From Actinomycetota bacterium (GTDB lineage: Bacteria > Actinomycetota > Acidimicrobiia > IMCC26256 > JAENVU01), in NCBI GenBank assembly GCA_016870395.1, contig VGBT01000002.1, forward strand, positions 133,680 through 180,074: 46,395 bases of DNA. Direction: 5' to 3'. Positions within the stretch are counted from its first letter, which is position 1. Every line of letters starts with the position of its first letter. The notes below the pieces were generated by a model. It did not search any database. It was not told the DNA's origin and saw nothing but the letters and a program-made list of their open reading frames with translations. Below are positions 1 to 8,579 of the stretch, piece by piece. Made by a program: the position numbers and the translations under genes.

Positions 1-633
1 GGTGCTCTGGCCGCGCTGGTTCGGCGCAATCACGAAGACCTGGTTCTCGATCGCCCGGGCGCGCAGCAACGTCTCCCAGTGGTCCTTGCCCGTCGCCGCG
101 GTGAACGCCGAGGGAACGACCGCGGCCGTGGCGCCGCGCAGGGCTTGGATCCGGAACAGCTCCGGGAACCGGAGGTCGTAGCAGATGCTCATCCCGAGCA
201 CGAGGGGCCCCGCGTCCGCCACGACGACCTCGTCGCCGGGCACGACGGTCGCCGACTCGTGGTGCGCTGCACCGTCGACGTCGACGTCGAACAGGTGGAT
301 CTTCCGGTAGCACGCGGCGATCTCGCCGGTGGGTGTGCACAGACACGACGTGTTGCGGTGGCGCGTCGACCCCTCGACCCGTTCCACGATGCTCCCGGCG
401 AGCAGCCAGACGCCGTGGCGCGCCGCCTGCTCGCGCACCCAGGTGATCGTCGGGCCCGACAGCGGCTCGGCGCCGGCGCGCAGCTCCTCCGCGCTGCCCC
501 ATCGGTTGAACAGCTCCGGCAGCGCGACGAGCTCGGCACCCGCGTTCACCGCGCCGTCGACCAACGCGCCGGCCGCGCGGAGGTTGCGGGAGGCGTCGGA
601 GGTGGAGGTGAGCTGGACCGCGGCGACGCGCAT
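1..633 (-). CDS. Carbon-nitrogen hydrolase (nitrilase/Nit family), 3' end cut by window edge
   Basis: Reading leftwards from ATG at 633 gives 211 residues with no stop before the window edge, so the C-terminus is missing. The nitrilase-superfamily triad is visible: Glu40 in the stretch ALPELF, a lysine in YRKIHLFD, and Cys151 in ICYDLRFPEL. Family members hydrolyse C-N bonds of amides or nitriles; the YRKIHLFD and CYDLRFPEL forms resemble the cytosolic Nit1/Nit2 (omega-amidase or deaminated-glutathione amidase) branch, but the exact substrate is inference. The gene starts 10 bases after the pseudogene ending at 644 and may have shared a transcript with it. Confidence 0.88.
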   Translation of the reverse strand, partial: MRVAAVQLTSTSDASRNLRAAGALVDGAVNAGAELVALPELFNRWGSAEELRAGAEPLSGPTITWVREQAARHGVWLLAGSIVERVEGSTRHRNTSCLCTPTGEIAACYRKIHLFDVDVDGAAHHESATVVPGDEVVVADAGPLVLGMSICYDLRFPELFRIQALRGATAAVVPSAFTAATGKDHWETLLRARAIENQVFVIAPNQRGQST

Positions 634-643
634 GGCGCCGAGG

Positions 644-1930
644 TTAGAACGGGGCGAGGCAGGGGGCCGCGCCACAGGTGTCGACGAGCGCACCGGACGG
701 ACCCAGGAACTCCGACTTCCGGAGCTGTGCGGCCGGGGGCCGGCGCACCACGCTGTGCCGGTCGCTGTTGCAATCGGGCGCGAATGGCGGCGTGTTCCCA
801 GACGGCGGCGCCGGGATCCGGCTGTTCCAGATCACGATCGCCGATCCGTTCCACGGGAAGCTCGGCGCCGCGTCGATACCCCAGTACGGCATCATCTCGG
901 GGTTCCGGCCCGCGCTGAGCGCAGCGCTGGTAGATGCGCGCGCCGATCGTTCGGGCCTCGACATCCGCGCTCACGCGCGCGACCTGGTGGTCGCCGAACG
1001 CCACTCGCATGAGCACCTGGTGCGCCGGGACCCGGGGTACAGGTCGTCGGTCATGTGGTGCGCATAGCCGTTCGCCTCCGATCGGTCCCAGAGCATCTGC
1101 AAGAGCGAGAAGCCCACGATCCGGTCCAGCTCGTCGGGGTACGCCGCCTCGAGGATCGACTCGCACACGGGGAAGTCGGAGCTGCGCTGGAGGAGGGTGC
1201 TGTAGTCCATCCCCGGCACGCCGAGCACCGCACGCGTCCACTCGGTGGAGACCGCCGTCACGGCCCCGCCGAGCGCGGCGAACGCGTCGTTTCGGATGTG
1301 CAGCATCCGCCCGGCAATGCCCTCGGCGCTCGCGACGGTGAAGTCCCAGGCCGCGTAGAGCTCACCCCGTGCGATCCCGGCCTGCGCGAGGTCGTCGAAG
1401 ACCTGCTCGATGTGCCCACGACGCGTCTTGATCGGGACCGTGAAGGTACGCACGTCGTCGCCGTAGAGCGCGAAGCCCCGTTCCGCGGCGAGCTCGGTGC
1501 CCGACGCGCCGCGGAGACGGCCGAGCGATGGCCCTCCAGCAGGTGCCTCGCCGGACGGACGGTCAGCGCCCGTTCGTCCGGGGGTCCGCTTGGGAGTCGA
1601 GCTCGGACCAAATCGGCCACCGCTCACCGGTGTCGGCATCGAGCAGCGCGATCGGCTGGTTCGCCTCCAGCGACGCGCCGATGTCGGTGATGGGCGCGGC
1701 ACCCGTTTGAGCGAGGTCGAGCCCAGGCACGTCGGTGACGACCATCGCCCCCGGGCTGAAGCCGTCGTTGCGGTCCCACTCCGTGGGTCGACCGGCACTC
1801 CCGACGCGTTCGGGTACCTGAATTCCCGGTCGAAGCTCGCGCGGCGTCGGGTCGAGCTCGACGCGAAACGGCTTCGGGCACTGCGCGCGGTCGTCCCGAC
1901 CGGGATCGGGCAAGTTCCGCTCGCCGCGAC
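644..1930 (-). pseudogene. Broken alpha/beta-hydrolase-like gene with several frameshifts and an internal deletion
   Basis: One protein family can be followed across all three minus frames. From 5' to 3': the motif TEWDRNDGFSPG near 1770-1790, then VPGLDL and ITDIGASLEANQPIALLD, a switch near 1575 to ERALTVRPARHLLEGHR, a switch near 1515 to the block holding YAAWDFTVASAEG (about 1350) and VLGVPGMDYSTLLQRSSDF (about 1200), a switch near 1035 to HQVLMRVAFGDHQVARVSAD, and a switch near 920 to the last block, PYWGIDAAP through the stop at 644-646. Another shift near 1793 is a lost C in GACCCACGG. From memory of the family, roughly 200 residues, including the GxSxG-type nucleophile, normally lie between the DAFAALGG and AVTAVS segments; here they are joined directly near 1260. 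The 5' limit is approximate. Confidence 0.8.
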
Positions 1931-1939
1931 CTGGATCGA

Positions 1940-2425
1940 CTACGGCAGCGGTCGGTTCGCCAGGTCGGGGAGCTGAGGTCGCACGGGCACCGGCCCGAGT
2001 GCCGCCTGGCGGGCGAGGCGGCGAGCGAAGCCCGTGAGGACCCGCTGGAAGAACCAGCGGACCAGCAGCCCGGTGCCCGGCACCCGGGGCTCGAAGCGCG
2101 ACCGCCACGCGATGAGCGTGCCGCTGCCGTCCTCGGAGAGGTGCACGTCGGCGCGATACCCGATGACCGGCATGCCGGAGAGCAATGTGTATCCGAGGTG
2201 CGTCGGCGGCTCGAACACCACCACCTGCTCCCGGCTCACGGAGCCGCCGCGACCGAGGCGCCGGATCGCCCCGACGCCGTCGGGAGCGGGAACACCCTCC
2301 CACTCGAGGTCCGAACGGGTGAGCATCGACCAGGACGCGTACGACCCCGCGTCGGCCAGCCATCGCCAGACGGCAGGCAGGGGTGCCGGCGACCTGGCGT
2401 AGACCTCGATGTGCTGCACGCCCAC
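1940..2425 (-). CDS. SRPBCC (START/Bet v1-like) protein
   Basis: 161 residues from a GTG start at 2425. The opening VGVQHIEVYARSPAPLPAVW, followed by a WLADAGSYASW segment, is the typical first strand and helix of the SRPBCC hydrophobic-ligand fold. Later come an RFEPRVPGTGLL strand and a C-terminal helix, WFFQRVLTGFARRLARQA. These proteins bind lipids or aromatic compounds or act as cyclases; the ligand here is unknown. It starts 10 bases beyond the stop of the truncated crotonase at 2436, so it was probably the downstream gene of that operon and may now lack its native promoter. Confidence 0.8.
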   Translation of the reverse strand: MGVQHIEVYARSPAPLPAVWRWLADAGSYASWSMLTRSDLEWEGVPAPDGVGAIRRLGRGGSVSREQVVVFEPPTHLGYTLLSGMPVIGYRADVHLSEDGSGTLIAWRSRFEPRVPGTGLLVRWFFQRVLTGFARRLARQAALGPVPVRPQLPDLANRPLP

Positions 2426-2435
2426 GGTCGTGAAC

Positions 2436-2760
2436 CTAGCGCCCCTGCCGGCGAGGCAACCGCTCTTCACGGGCGGCGGCCATCCCCTCGAGCGCGTCCT
2501 CGGTGCCGGCCACGACCCGGCGCATCGACTCGCCAAGCCGCAGCGCGTCCTCCCAGGCGAGGTGCGGGCCGCGCGCCGCCACCTCCTTGGTGGCCCGCTG
2601 GGCCAAGGGCGCCGCCGCCACGAGCCGGTCGGCCAGCGCCCGGGCCTCCACCATCAGCTCCTCCCGGGCGACGACGCGCCACACGAGCCCCATCTCGTGG
2701 GCGCGTGCCGCCGAGAAGCGCTCGCCCGTCAGCAACATCTCCATCGCGTTCGACGCCACG
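2436..2760 (-). pseudogene. Enoyl-CoA hydratase/isomerase, C-terminal fragment only
   Basis: The minus frame ending with TAG at 2436-2438 reads as the C-terminal third of a crotonase: AMEMLLTGERFSAARAHEMG, GLVWRVVAREEL, then helices through ATKEVAARG and a typical basic tail. Upstream of about 2760 the similarity stops abruptly and the frame becomes the antisense shadow of the plus-strand fragment at 2761. The CoA-binding region, oxyanion-hole segments and catalytic glutamates are therefore absent, and the product cannot be an active crotonase. Confidence 0.8.
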
Positions 2761-3063
2761 CGCCAGCTCGAGCAGCGGTTCAGACAGACCGAGGCGTGGG
2801 AGCGGATGGGCATCGACCCCGACGCGGTGGGGCGCGCGCTCGACGCGCACAACCCACCGGAGCAGCAGCAGTTCCAGACGATGCTGTTCTCGAAGATCGT
2901 GCCCGAGTGCAAGAAGCTCGGCCTGCTCGACGCGTCGGGCGGCTGGCTGCGCGAGCGCTTCACCGAGACCGGCGTGATCCAGTTCGAGGACTGGGTCGAC
3001 ACCGGCGAGGAGTACGCGCTGCTCGACGAGGTCTCGAGGGACCGCGACGCGCAGTCCGCCTAG
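2761..3063 (+). pseudogene. C-terminal fragment of an unidentified conserved gene (possibly ferritin-like)
   Basis: The plus frame from about 2761 to TAG at 3061-3063 reads as an orderly, acidic, helical protein end: FRQTEAWERMGIDPDAVG, QQFQTMLFSKIVPECKKLGL, then FTETGVIQFEDWVDTGEEY. No start codon, ribosome site or conserved sequence precedes it; upstream lies the antisense of the crotonase fragment. I do not recognise the family with confidence; the helical pattern would suit a ferritin-like or desaturase-like protein, which is a guess. Its stop overlaps the stop of the convergent gene at 3060. Confidence 0.6.
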
Positions 3064-4004
3064 GTCTCGGCCGGGAAGCCGGGCGGCCAGTTGTACTCGG
3101 TCCACCCGGTGCCGACGCGGCCGTCGTCGGTGACGTAGCGGCACATCGCGCGCGGGAAGCGCGTCTCGCGCCCATCCGGAGCGACCAGCAGGATCGGCGC
3201 GTGCCCGACGGGCGTCGTCGTGAACGGTACGTCGCCGATGCGCTGGCGCGCGGCGGTCGGCAGCTTCTCGCCGTCGATCTCCACCGCGTTCTCGATCTCG
3301 TCGGTGCCGTCGAACGCTTCGAGCTCCCCGGTCGGCACGATCGCGTACCCCGTAGCAAACAGATCGAGCCCCGGGATGATCGAGCGCGCCGCGTGCACAA
3401 AGGTGTCGTCGTCGAAGTGGCCTGACGTCCAGTTCCACGGGAACTGCCACCAGTCGCGCACGCCCCACGAGTGGTCGCGCTGCCCGGCGCAGTCGATCGG
3501 GAACGTGTGATCACCGATCGTCACGGTCCCGCGCACCCACGACGAGATCTCGTAGCGCGTGGTCATCGCGTACGGGAACGCCGGGCCGCGGCTCTCCCAC
3601 GCGAGATCGAGGCTGACCGGGATGCGATCGCCTTCGAGCCCGTGGAACGCGGCGGCCGGATCGGGCAACACGGTGCCGGTGGCAGTGCTCGCGACCTTGA
3701 ACCGCTCCATCGGGTCGGGCCACGAGATCGCGACCGTCGTCGCGGCGGTCTTCGGCGCGAGCGCGGCGTCACCGGCGGGACACGGCAGCGCGTGATCGAC
3801 CACGAGCACGAGCGGGCGACCCTCACCGACCAGCGCGATCCACCACCACGAGATGCCGAGGTTGGGGTACAGCCCGAGCCGCACGTACCCGCCGTAGGAG
3901 GCATCCGGCGCGGCCCAGTCGAGGTACCAGGACTCGCCCCAGAGCTCCTCGGGGCCGGGAGGGTGGCGACCCTCGTCCGCGGCGGTCACCTCGAAGTCAC
4001 TCAT
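3060..4004 (-). CDS. Conserved hypothetical, DUF7064/AttH-like (lipocalin-type) family
   Basis: 314 residues from ATG at 4004. The protein is rich in beta strands and aromatic residues, with no signal peptide or membrane segment. The central motif GQRDHSWGVRDWW (about residue 190) and the flanking FPWNWTSGHFDDD are hallmarks I associate with the DUF7064-type and AttH/hydroxyneurosporene-synthase-like two-lipocalin proteins common in actinobacteria and proteobacteria that degrade lipids or terpenes. No catalytic role is established. It lies 21 bases downstream of the amidohydrolase ending at 4026 and may be its operon partner. The family label is from memory. Confidence 0.6.
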   Translation of the reverse strand: MSDFEVTAADEGRHPPGPEELWGESWYLDWAAPDASYGGYVRLGLYPNLGISWWWIALVGEGRPLVLVVDHALPCPAGDAALAPKTAATTVAISWPDPMERFKVASTATGTVLPDPAAAFHGLEGDRIPVSLDLAWESRGPAFPYAMTTRYEISSWVRGTVTIGDHTFPIDCAGQRDHSWGVRDWWQFPWNWTSGHFDDDTFVHAARSIIPGLDLFATGYAIVPTGELEAFDGTDEIENAVEIDGEKLPTAARQRIGDVPFTTTPVGHAPILLVAPDGRETRFPRAMCRYVTDDGRVGTGWTEYNWPPGFPAET

Positions 4005-4025
4005 GCCCGCATGACTACCACGAGC

Positions 4026-5735
4026 TCATGAACGCACGTCGGGACCTGACCGGAGCACGGTGCCGGCGAACGCGCCTGTGTGCGCTCCGTGCGCGAGCGA
4101 CACCCGTCCGTTCACGACCGTCGCGTCGTAGCCGCGGCTCCGCTGGACGAGCCGGCCGGCGCCGTGCGGGAAGTCGTGCACGTACTCCGGCAGCTCGAGC
4201 GCGAGCTCGTCCCAGTCGATCACGTTCACGTCGGCGAAGGCGCCGGGTCGGAGGACGCCGCGGTCCTCGAGGCCCACGAATGCGGCAGTCTGGCCGCTGA
4301 GCTTGTGCACGCCGTCTTCGAGCGAGAGCACTTTCCGCTCCCGTACCCAGTACGTGAGCAGGTAGGTCGGCTGACTCGCGTCAATGATCTGGCCGACGTG
4401 CGCGCCCGCGTCGGCGAGCCCCATCACGACAGTCGGGTTCGTGATGAGCTCCTCGATCGCGTCGAGGTCCTGGTTGAGGAGCGGCCACTGCAGCGCGGCG
4501 CGGCCGTCGGTGGCGAGGCAGGCATCGACCCACACCTGCACCGGCGTCGTACCGTTCGCGCGGGCCCTCGCCTCGAGGCTGTTCGACGGGTCGTTGTCGA
4601 GACGTACGAACGGGTCGCCGTCGACGAGGAAGAACGCGTCCATCCCCGGCCACGCATCCGCGGCGTCGGCAAGGAGCCGGGCGCGGTGATCGGCGTTCCG
4701 CAGTGCCGCCAGCTTCTCGCCGGCCGGACGACCGCGCAGCTCTTCCCACGCGCCGAAGCGGTCGAACGGCGTGCCGCTGCCGAGCGTGAACACCACACCC
4801 ACGCTCTTCCCCGTCGTCTGCGGACGGATCACGAGTCCTTCGGCTTGCGCGTCGGCCGCGAGCTGCAGGGCCAAGCGGTAGTGATCACCCTGATCGCGCG
4901 TCTGTGACAGGTTGAACGTGACCGGCCGGCCGCTGGCGCGCGCAACGGCCTGCATCCACGCGAGCTCGGACTCCACGCGCGGCTCTGCGGGTCCCTCGCC
5001 GTCGAAACGCGGTGAGCATTCGACGATGCCGCGGCCCCGCTCGCCGAGCACGCTCGTGAGGGCGACGAGCTCGTCGGGCTCGGCCCACGTGCCGGGGACG
5101 TAGCGACCGTCGGGCACGCGGTGCCGCAGGGTGCGCGACGTCGAGAAGCCGAGCGCACCCGCGGCCATCGCCTCGTCGACCAGCGCGCGCATGTTCGCGA
5201 GGTCCTGATCGGTCGGCGGCGCGGTGGGCTCGGTGGTGAGGCTGCGATCCCCCATCGCGTGGTAGCGGACCGCGCAGTGCCCGACCATCCCACCCATGTT
5301 CACGCCCTTGGGCAGCTGCTCCAGCGCGTCGAGGTACTCACCGTAGGTCTGCCACGACCACGGCAACCCATCGAGGATGCTGCGCGCGGGGATGTCTTCT
5401 ACCGACTCCATCATCTCGGCCAGGTACTCGATGTCTTCAGGCCGCACCGGCGCGAACGTCACGCCGCAGTTGCCCATGACCACCGACGTCACCCCGTGCC
5501 AACACGACGAGGTGAGCATCGGATCCCACCCGACCTGCGCGTCGAGGTGGGTGTGGAGATCGACGAAGCCGGGAGTGACGACGCGATCGGTCGCGTCGAT
5601 CTCACGCGTGCCATGGCCGTCGACTTCGCCCACCGCCACGATGCGATCACCCGAGATCCCGATGTCGCCGGTGATGCGCGGCGCACCGGTCCCGTCGACG
5701 ATCGTGCCGTTCCGAATCACCAGATCGAGGTCCAT
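4026..5735 (-). CDS. N-acyl-D-amino-acid deacylase-type amidohydrolase
   Basis: 569 residues from ATG at 5735 ([19 protein letters not shown]), chosen over an ATG 36 bases upstream because the conserved N-terminal beta-sandwich begins here. The metal-binding HxH is at His61 and His63 in DLHTHLDAQ. MGNCGVTFAP, FSTSRTLRHR and GLADAGAHVGQ are typical of the COG3653 D-aminoacylase branch of the amidohydrolase superfamily. Family members hydrolyse N-acyl-D-amino acids or similar amides in the cytoplasm; substrate unknown. A second protein of the same type is encoded at 34994-36742, so the region holds two paralogues. Confidence 0.85.
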   Translation of the reverse strand: MDLDLVIRNGTIVDGTGAPRITGDIGISGDRIVAVGEVDGHGTREIDATDRVVTPGFVDLHTHLDAQVGWDPMLTSSCWHGVTSVVMGNCGVTFAPVRPEDIEYLAEMMESVEDIPARSILDGLPWSWQTYGEYLDALEQLPKGVNMGGMVGHCAVRYHAMGDRSLTTEPTAPPTDQDLANMRALVDEAMAAGALGFSTSRTLRHRVPDGRYVPGTWAEPDELVALTSVLGERGRGIVECSPRFDGEGPAEPRVESELAWMQAVARASGRPVTFNLSQTRDQGDHYRLALQLAADAQAEGLVIRPQTTGKSVGVVFTLGSGTPFDRFGAWEELRGRPAGEKLAALRNADHRARLLADAADAWPGMDAFFLVDGDPFVRLDNDPSNSLEARARANGTTPVQVWVDACLATDGRAALQWPLLNQDLDAIEELITNPTVVMGLADAGAHVGQIIDASQPTYLLTYWVRERKVLSLEDGVHKLSGQTAAFVGLEDRGVLRPGAFADVNVIDWDELALELPEYVHDFPHGAGRLVQRSRGYDATVVNGRVSLAHGAHTGAFAGTVLRSGPDVRS

Positions 5736-5912
5736 GCCCGTCACGCTACGACGATCGTGCGCATCGCGCACCGGCGCGCTCGGGGCCCGAGCTCAGGGTG
5801 CGGGAGGCGAGACGGCCGTGGTGGCGGCAGCGTGGTGGCGGCGCACGGGAACTTTCCGGACCCCGGCGACGACTCTTTCAATGTCAATGGCTGGGTACGA
5901 AAGGGGCAACGA

Positions 5913-6608
5913 GTGTTTCGCAAAGCATTGGTAGGCGCCGGACTTGTGACGATGGTGCTGGGGGTGGCCAGTCCGGCATTCGCGCACGTAACCGTGCAAC
6001 CGGGGGAAGCATCCCAAGGTGGATTCACCACTGTGGCGTTCCAAGTTCCGAACGAACGCGACGACGCCAACACGGTGCAGCTCGAGGTCACACTCCCGCT
6101 CGACAATCCGGTCGCGTTCGTGAGCACCGAGCCGGTGCCCGGTTGGACGATTCAGGTCGAGCGGTCGACGCTGCCGAAGCCGCTCGTCAGTGAAGACGGC
6201 GAGATCACCGAAGCGGTTTCGAAGATCACGTGGTCCGGCGGCTCGATCACTCCCGGAAGCTTCCAGCGGTTCCCCGTCTCCGTCGGCCCGCTGCCGAAGA
6301 CCGCGAGCCTCGAGTTCAAGGCCGTCCAGACGTACTCGAACGGTGAGATCGTCCGCTGGATCGACGAGACACCCGCGAGCGGCGAGGAGCCCGAGCACCC
6401 GGCACCCGCACTCAAGCTGTTGGCGGCCAAGAAGGCCGTCGACACGGCGGCAACCGCCGCGGCCACCGCCGCCGTGCCGAAGGACATCGCCACGACGAGC
6501 GACATCGACTCGGCCAAGACCATCGCGATCATCGGCATCGCGGTCGGTGCGCTCGGGCTGATCGTCGCCATCGTCGCGCTGGTCCGGAAGCCCAAGCCAG
6601 CGTCGTAG
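5913..6608 (+). CDS. YcnI-like DUF1775 copper-binding exported protein
   Basis: 231 residues from GTG at 5913, preceded by AAGGGG at 5901-5906. A signal peptide ends SPAFA at residue 24, so the mature protein begins His25-Val-Thr-Val-Gln-Pro. In the characterised Bacillus YcnI domain the mature N-terminal histidine plus a tryptophan form the Cu(II) site; a tryptophan in VPGWTIQVE is a candidate here. Residues 27-165 form the DUF1775 domain, followed by an Ala/Thr-rich linker and a C-terminal membrane helix (IAIIGIAVGALGLIVAIVAL) ending in a basic anchor. No CopC or CopD gene is adjacent, unlike the usual context. Confidence 0.88.
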   Translation: MFRKALVGAGLVTMVLGVASPAFAHVTVQPGEASQGGFTTVAFQVPNERDDANTVQLEVTLPLDNPVAFVSTEPVPGWTIQVERSTLPKPLVSEDGEITEAVSKITWSGGSITPGSFQRFPVSVGPLPKTASLEFKAVQTYSNGEIVRWIDETPASGEEPEHPAPALKLLAAKKAVDTAATAAATAAVPKDIATTSDIDSAKTIAIIGIAVGALGLIVAIVALVRKPKPAS

Positions 6609-6628
6609 CTCCTGCCCCACCGCTCGTC

Positions 6629-6661
6629 GGCCCGCACCTCTCGCGCGGAGAGGTGCGGGCC
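6629..6661 (+). terminator. Strong hairpin after the YcnI-like gene
   Basis: A perfect 14-bp inverted repeat (GGCCCGCACCTCTC at 6629-6642, GAGAGGTGCGGGCC at 6648-6661) with a 5-base loop begins 20 bases after the YcnI stop codon. There is no clear T-run after it, which is common for actinobacterial terminators. The remaining bases to 6812 show no gene. Confidence 0.75.
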
Positions 6662-6812
6662 GCGGCGCGCTCGGGCTCGTCCTGCGCGCGGAGATGATCG
6701 AGCGCGCGTTCTCTCGTACGCTCGACCCCGCAGCGCAGCCCCCCGTCACCGGACCCGGTCCCAAGAGGCTCGACGCGCTCGTGTCCCGGTGCCCTCGCCA
6801 GCTGAAGGAGCC

Positions 6813-7304
6813 ATGAAGATGGGAACTCTGCCGAAGTCAGGTCACGTCGAGGTCGTCGCGAACGCGACGCCCGAGGCCGTCTGGGAGATCGTCAGCGACA
6901 TCACCCGGGTCGGCGACTGGAGTCACGAGTGCAAGGCCGGCGTCTGGGTCGACGGCGCAACCTCCGCCCGGCCCGGCGCCCGGTTCAAGGGCACCAACAA
7001 GAACGGGAAGCAGAGCTGGACCCGCAGCAACGAGGTCCTGACGGTCGACGCGCCCCGCGAGTTCTCGTGGAGGACGGTTCCGTCTCGGCTCTATGCCGAC
7101 AGCACGGTGTGGACCATCACGCTCGAGCCCGTAGAAGGTGGGACCCGGATCGTGCAGAGCTTCGAGGTCGTGAAGCTCAACCCGATCCTCGATCGCCTCA
7201 TCTACGCGGTCATGCCGAAGCACCGCGACCGCACGGATGCACTACGAGACGACATGCACCGGCTCGGCGAAGTCGCCCGCACCGGCGTCCCCATCGCCGA
7301 CTGA
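6813..7304 (+). CDS. SRPBCC (polyketide cyclase-like) protein
   Basis: 163 residues from ATG at 6813, preceded by AAGGAG at 6804-6809; an in-frame ATG at 6789 lacks a ribosome site. The N-terminus GHVEVVANATPEAVWEIV and the following VGDWSHECKAG are the standard SRPBCC strand-helix-turn; WTITLEPVEGGTRIVQSFEV and the long C-terminal helix complete the fold. It probably binds a small hydrophobic ligand. It stands alone between the YcnI terminator and the convergent HNH gene. Confidence 0.85.
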   Translation: MKMGTLPKSGHVEVVANATPEAVWEIVSDITRVGDWSHECKAGVWVDGATSARPGARFKGTNKNGKQSWTRSNEVLTVDAPREFSWRTVPSRLYADSTVWTITLEPVEGGTRIVQSFEVVKLNPILDRLIYAVMPKHRDRTDALRDDMHRLGEVARTGVPIAD

Positions 7305-7331
7305 CCGTCGGCGCTACGCGCTCGACCGAGC

Positions 7332-8492
7332 TCACATCACTTCCGTTCCGTCGGGTCTGAGCACGCGCAGCGCTTCTCCGTCGAATTTCGCGAGCCATCC
7401 GGGTTCGTGCACGACGTGGTGGTGTCGGTCGCAGAGCAGCACCAGGTTGTCGAGCACGGTCGGCCCACCGGCTGACCAGTGCACCACGTGATGCGCATCG
7501 CACCACCCCGATGGCCGGTTGCATCCGGGGAATCGGCACCCGTCGTCACGCACGACGAGCGCCCGACGCATCGGTGGTGGCACCGTCCGCCGGCTCCGGC
7601 CCACATCGAGGACCTCGCCCCGGGGACCGGTCAGCACGCGGCTCACCGAACAGTCGCAGAGCAGCCTGCGTACGTCGTCGACGTTGATCGGACCGGTGAA
7701 CACACCGTCGGTCCGACCCAATCGGCCTTCGGTCAGCGTCTCCCAGTCGACGACCACGTTCACGTGCGCCGTAGGCCGGCTCTCGTCTCCGAGGTGCGCG
7801 AGCGCGACCTCGCAGATCCGTACCAGGGCCGCAGCCATCCGCGCCGAACTCGGCAGCGGATCATCGAGCGACGGCGGATCCGTGTAGGCGTGGAGCGCAG
7901 TCGTGACCGTCTCGCCATCGACGTCGCTGAGGTCGCCGCGCAATGCGGTGCGGCCGCCGAAGGTCTGCGACACGTGCAAACCATCGAGGTTCCGAGGCTT
8001 CTTGCCATCGCGGCGCGCCAGGTTCCGGAAGTGCGCGACGGCGGCCCTCAGTCCATGCATGTCCTTGGCGCGCGCGAGCGTGAGAAACGCGCGTTCGCTG
8101 CCCTGGAGCTCGTCGTCGAACCCCTTGACCCGAGCCTCGGCAATCACGCGGACCGCGCCCGTGGAGATCTCGCCGTCGCGCCACGCCCGGTCGACCGCCG
8201 GCAGCAGCTCACATACCGCTCCGCACTGGATCGCCGCCTTGGCATCGCCTTCCCGCATGCCCGCCCGGTGCCGCAACCACGCCGCCGTCGAGGCCGCGCC
8301 GTCCACCGAGCCCACGCCACGAACATGTCCCGCGTGCGCGAGCCCCGCGAACACCGCCTCCAGCCGATCCATCTCCGCGCGCACGGCGAGGAGCTCCTCG
8401 GCCATCACCGGATCGGACAGCTCCGACGGGTCGATCTCCACGAGCTCGTCTACGACAAGACCAAGACGATGAGTTACGTCCACCACTGCCAC
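7332..8492 (-). CDS. DUF222 / HNH endonuclease (13E12-repeat type)
   Basis: 386 residues from GTG at 8492, chosen because GGGAGGAGG lies 6-14 bases upstream. An N-terminal DUF222 helical region holds AEMDRLEAVFAGLAH and AAWLRHRAGM. The C-terminal HNH nuclease carries the zinc/active-site pattern CRFPGCNRP, CDAHHVVHW, then LLCDRHHHVVHEPGW. This architecture matches the 13E12-repeat proteins of mycobacteria, a multicopy, partly mobile family whose function is unsettled. A paralogue sits at 45006-46325; both share the FRNLARxDG, LHAYTDPP/IHAYTDPP and LDVGRSRRTVPP motifs. Its promoter carries a LexA-type box (see 8552-8579). Confidence 0.9.
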   Translation of the reverse strand: MAVVDVTHRLGLVVDELVEIDPSELSDPVMAEELLAVRAEMDRLEAVFAGLAHAGHVRGVGSVDGAASTAAWLRHRAGMREGDAKAAIQCGAVCELLPAVDRAWRDGEISTGAVRVIAEARVKGFDDELQGSERAFLTLARAKDMHGLRAAVAHFRNLARRDGKKPRNLDGLHVSQTFGGRTALRGDLSDVDGETVTTALHAYTDPPSLDDPLPSSARMAAALVRICEVALAHLGDESRPTAHVNVVVDWETLTEGRLGRTDGVFTGPINVDDVRRLLCDCSVSRVLTGPRGEVLDVGRSRRTVPPPMRRALVVRDDGCRFPGCNRPSGWCDAHHVVHWSAGGPTVLDNLVLLCDRHHHVVHEPGWLAKFDGEALRVLRPDGTEVM

Positions 8493-8551
8493 GTTGCCTC
8501 CTCCCGCAATCCGAGACCAACCTGCGGGGGAAGCAAGTGGAACAGCCACAG

Positions 8552-8579
8552 ACTATACGAATGTACGTTCGTATGTCAA
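8552..8579 (-). promoter_or_regulatory. Sigma-70 promoter with LexA/SOS-type box in the spacer
   Basis: Reading leftwards: -35 TTGACA (8579-8574), 16-base spacer, -10 TATAGT (8557-8552). Inside the spacer, 8571-8558 reads CGAACGTACATTCG, which differs at one position from the actinobacterial/Bacillus LexA consensus CGAACRNRYGTTYG and sits within the larger palindrome ATACGAA-N6-TTCGTAT. The promoter drives the HNH gene starting 60 bases downstream. The -35 overlaps the TGA stop of the VOC gene. Confidence 0.85.

Noticed and set aside
5848-5880. GGAAC followed by GACGAC, resembling an ECF sigma promoter ahead of the YcnI-like gene
   Set aside because: The spacing and -10 match are poor, and one GGAAC in GC-rich DNA is not evidence.
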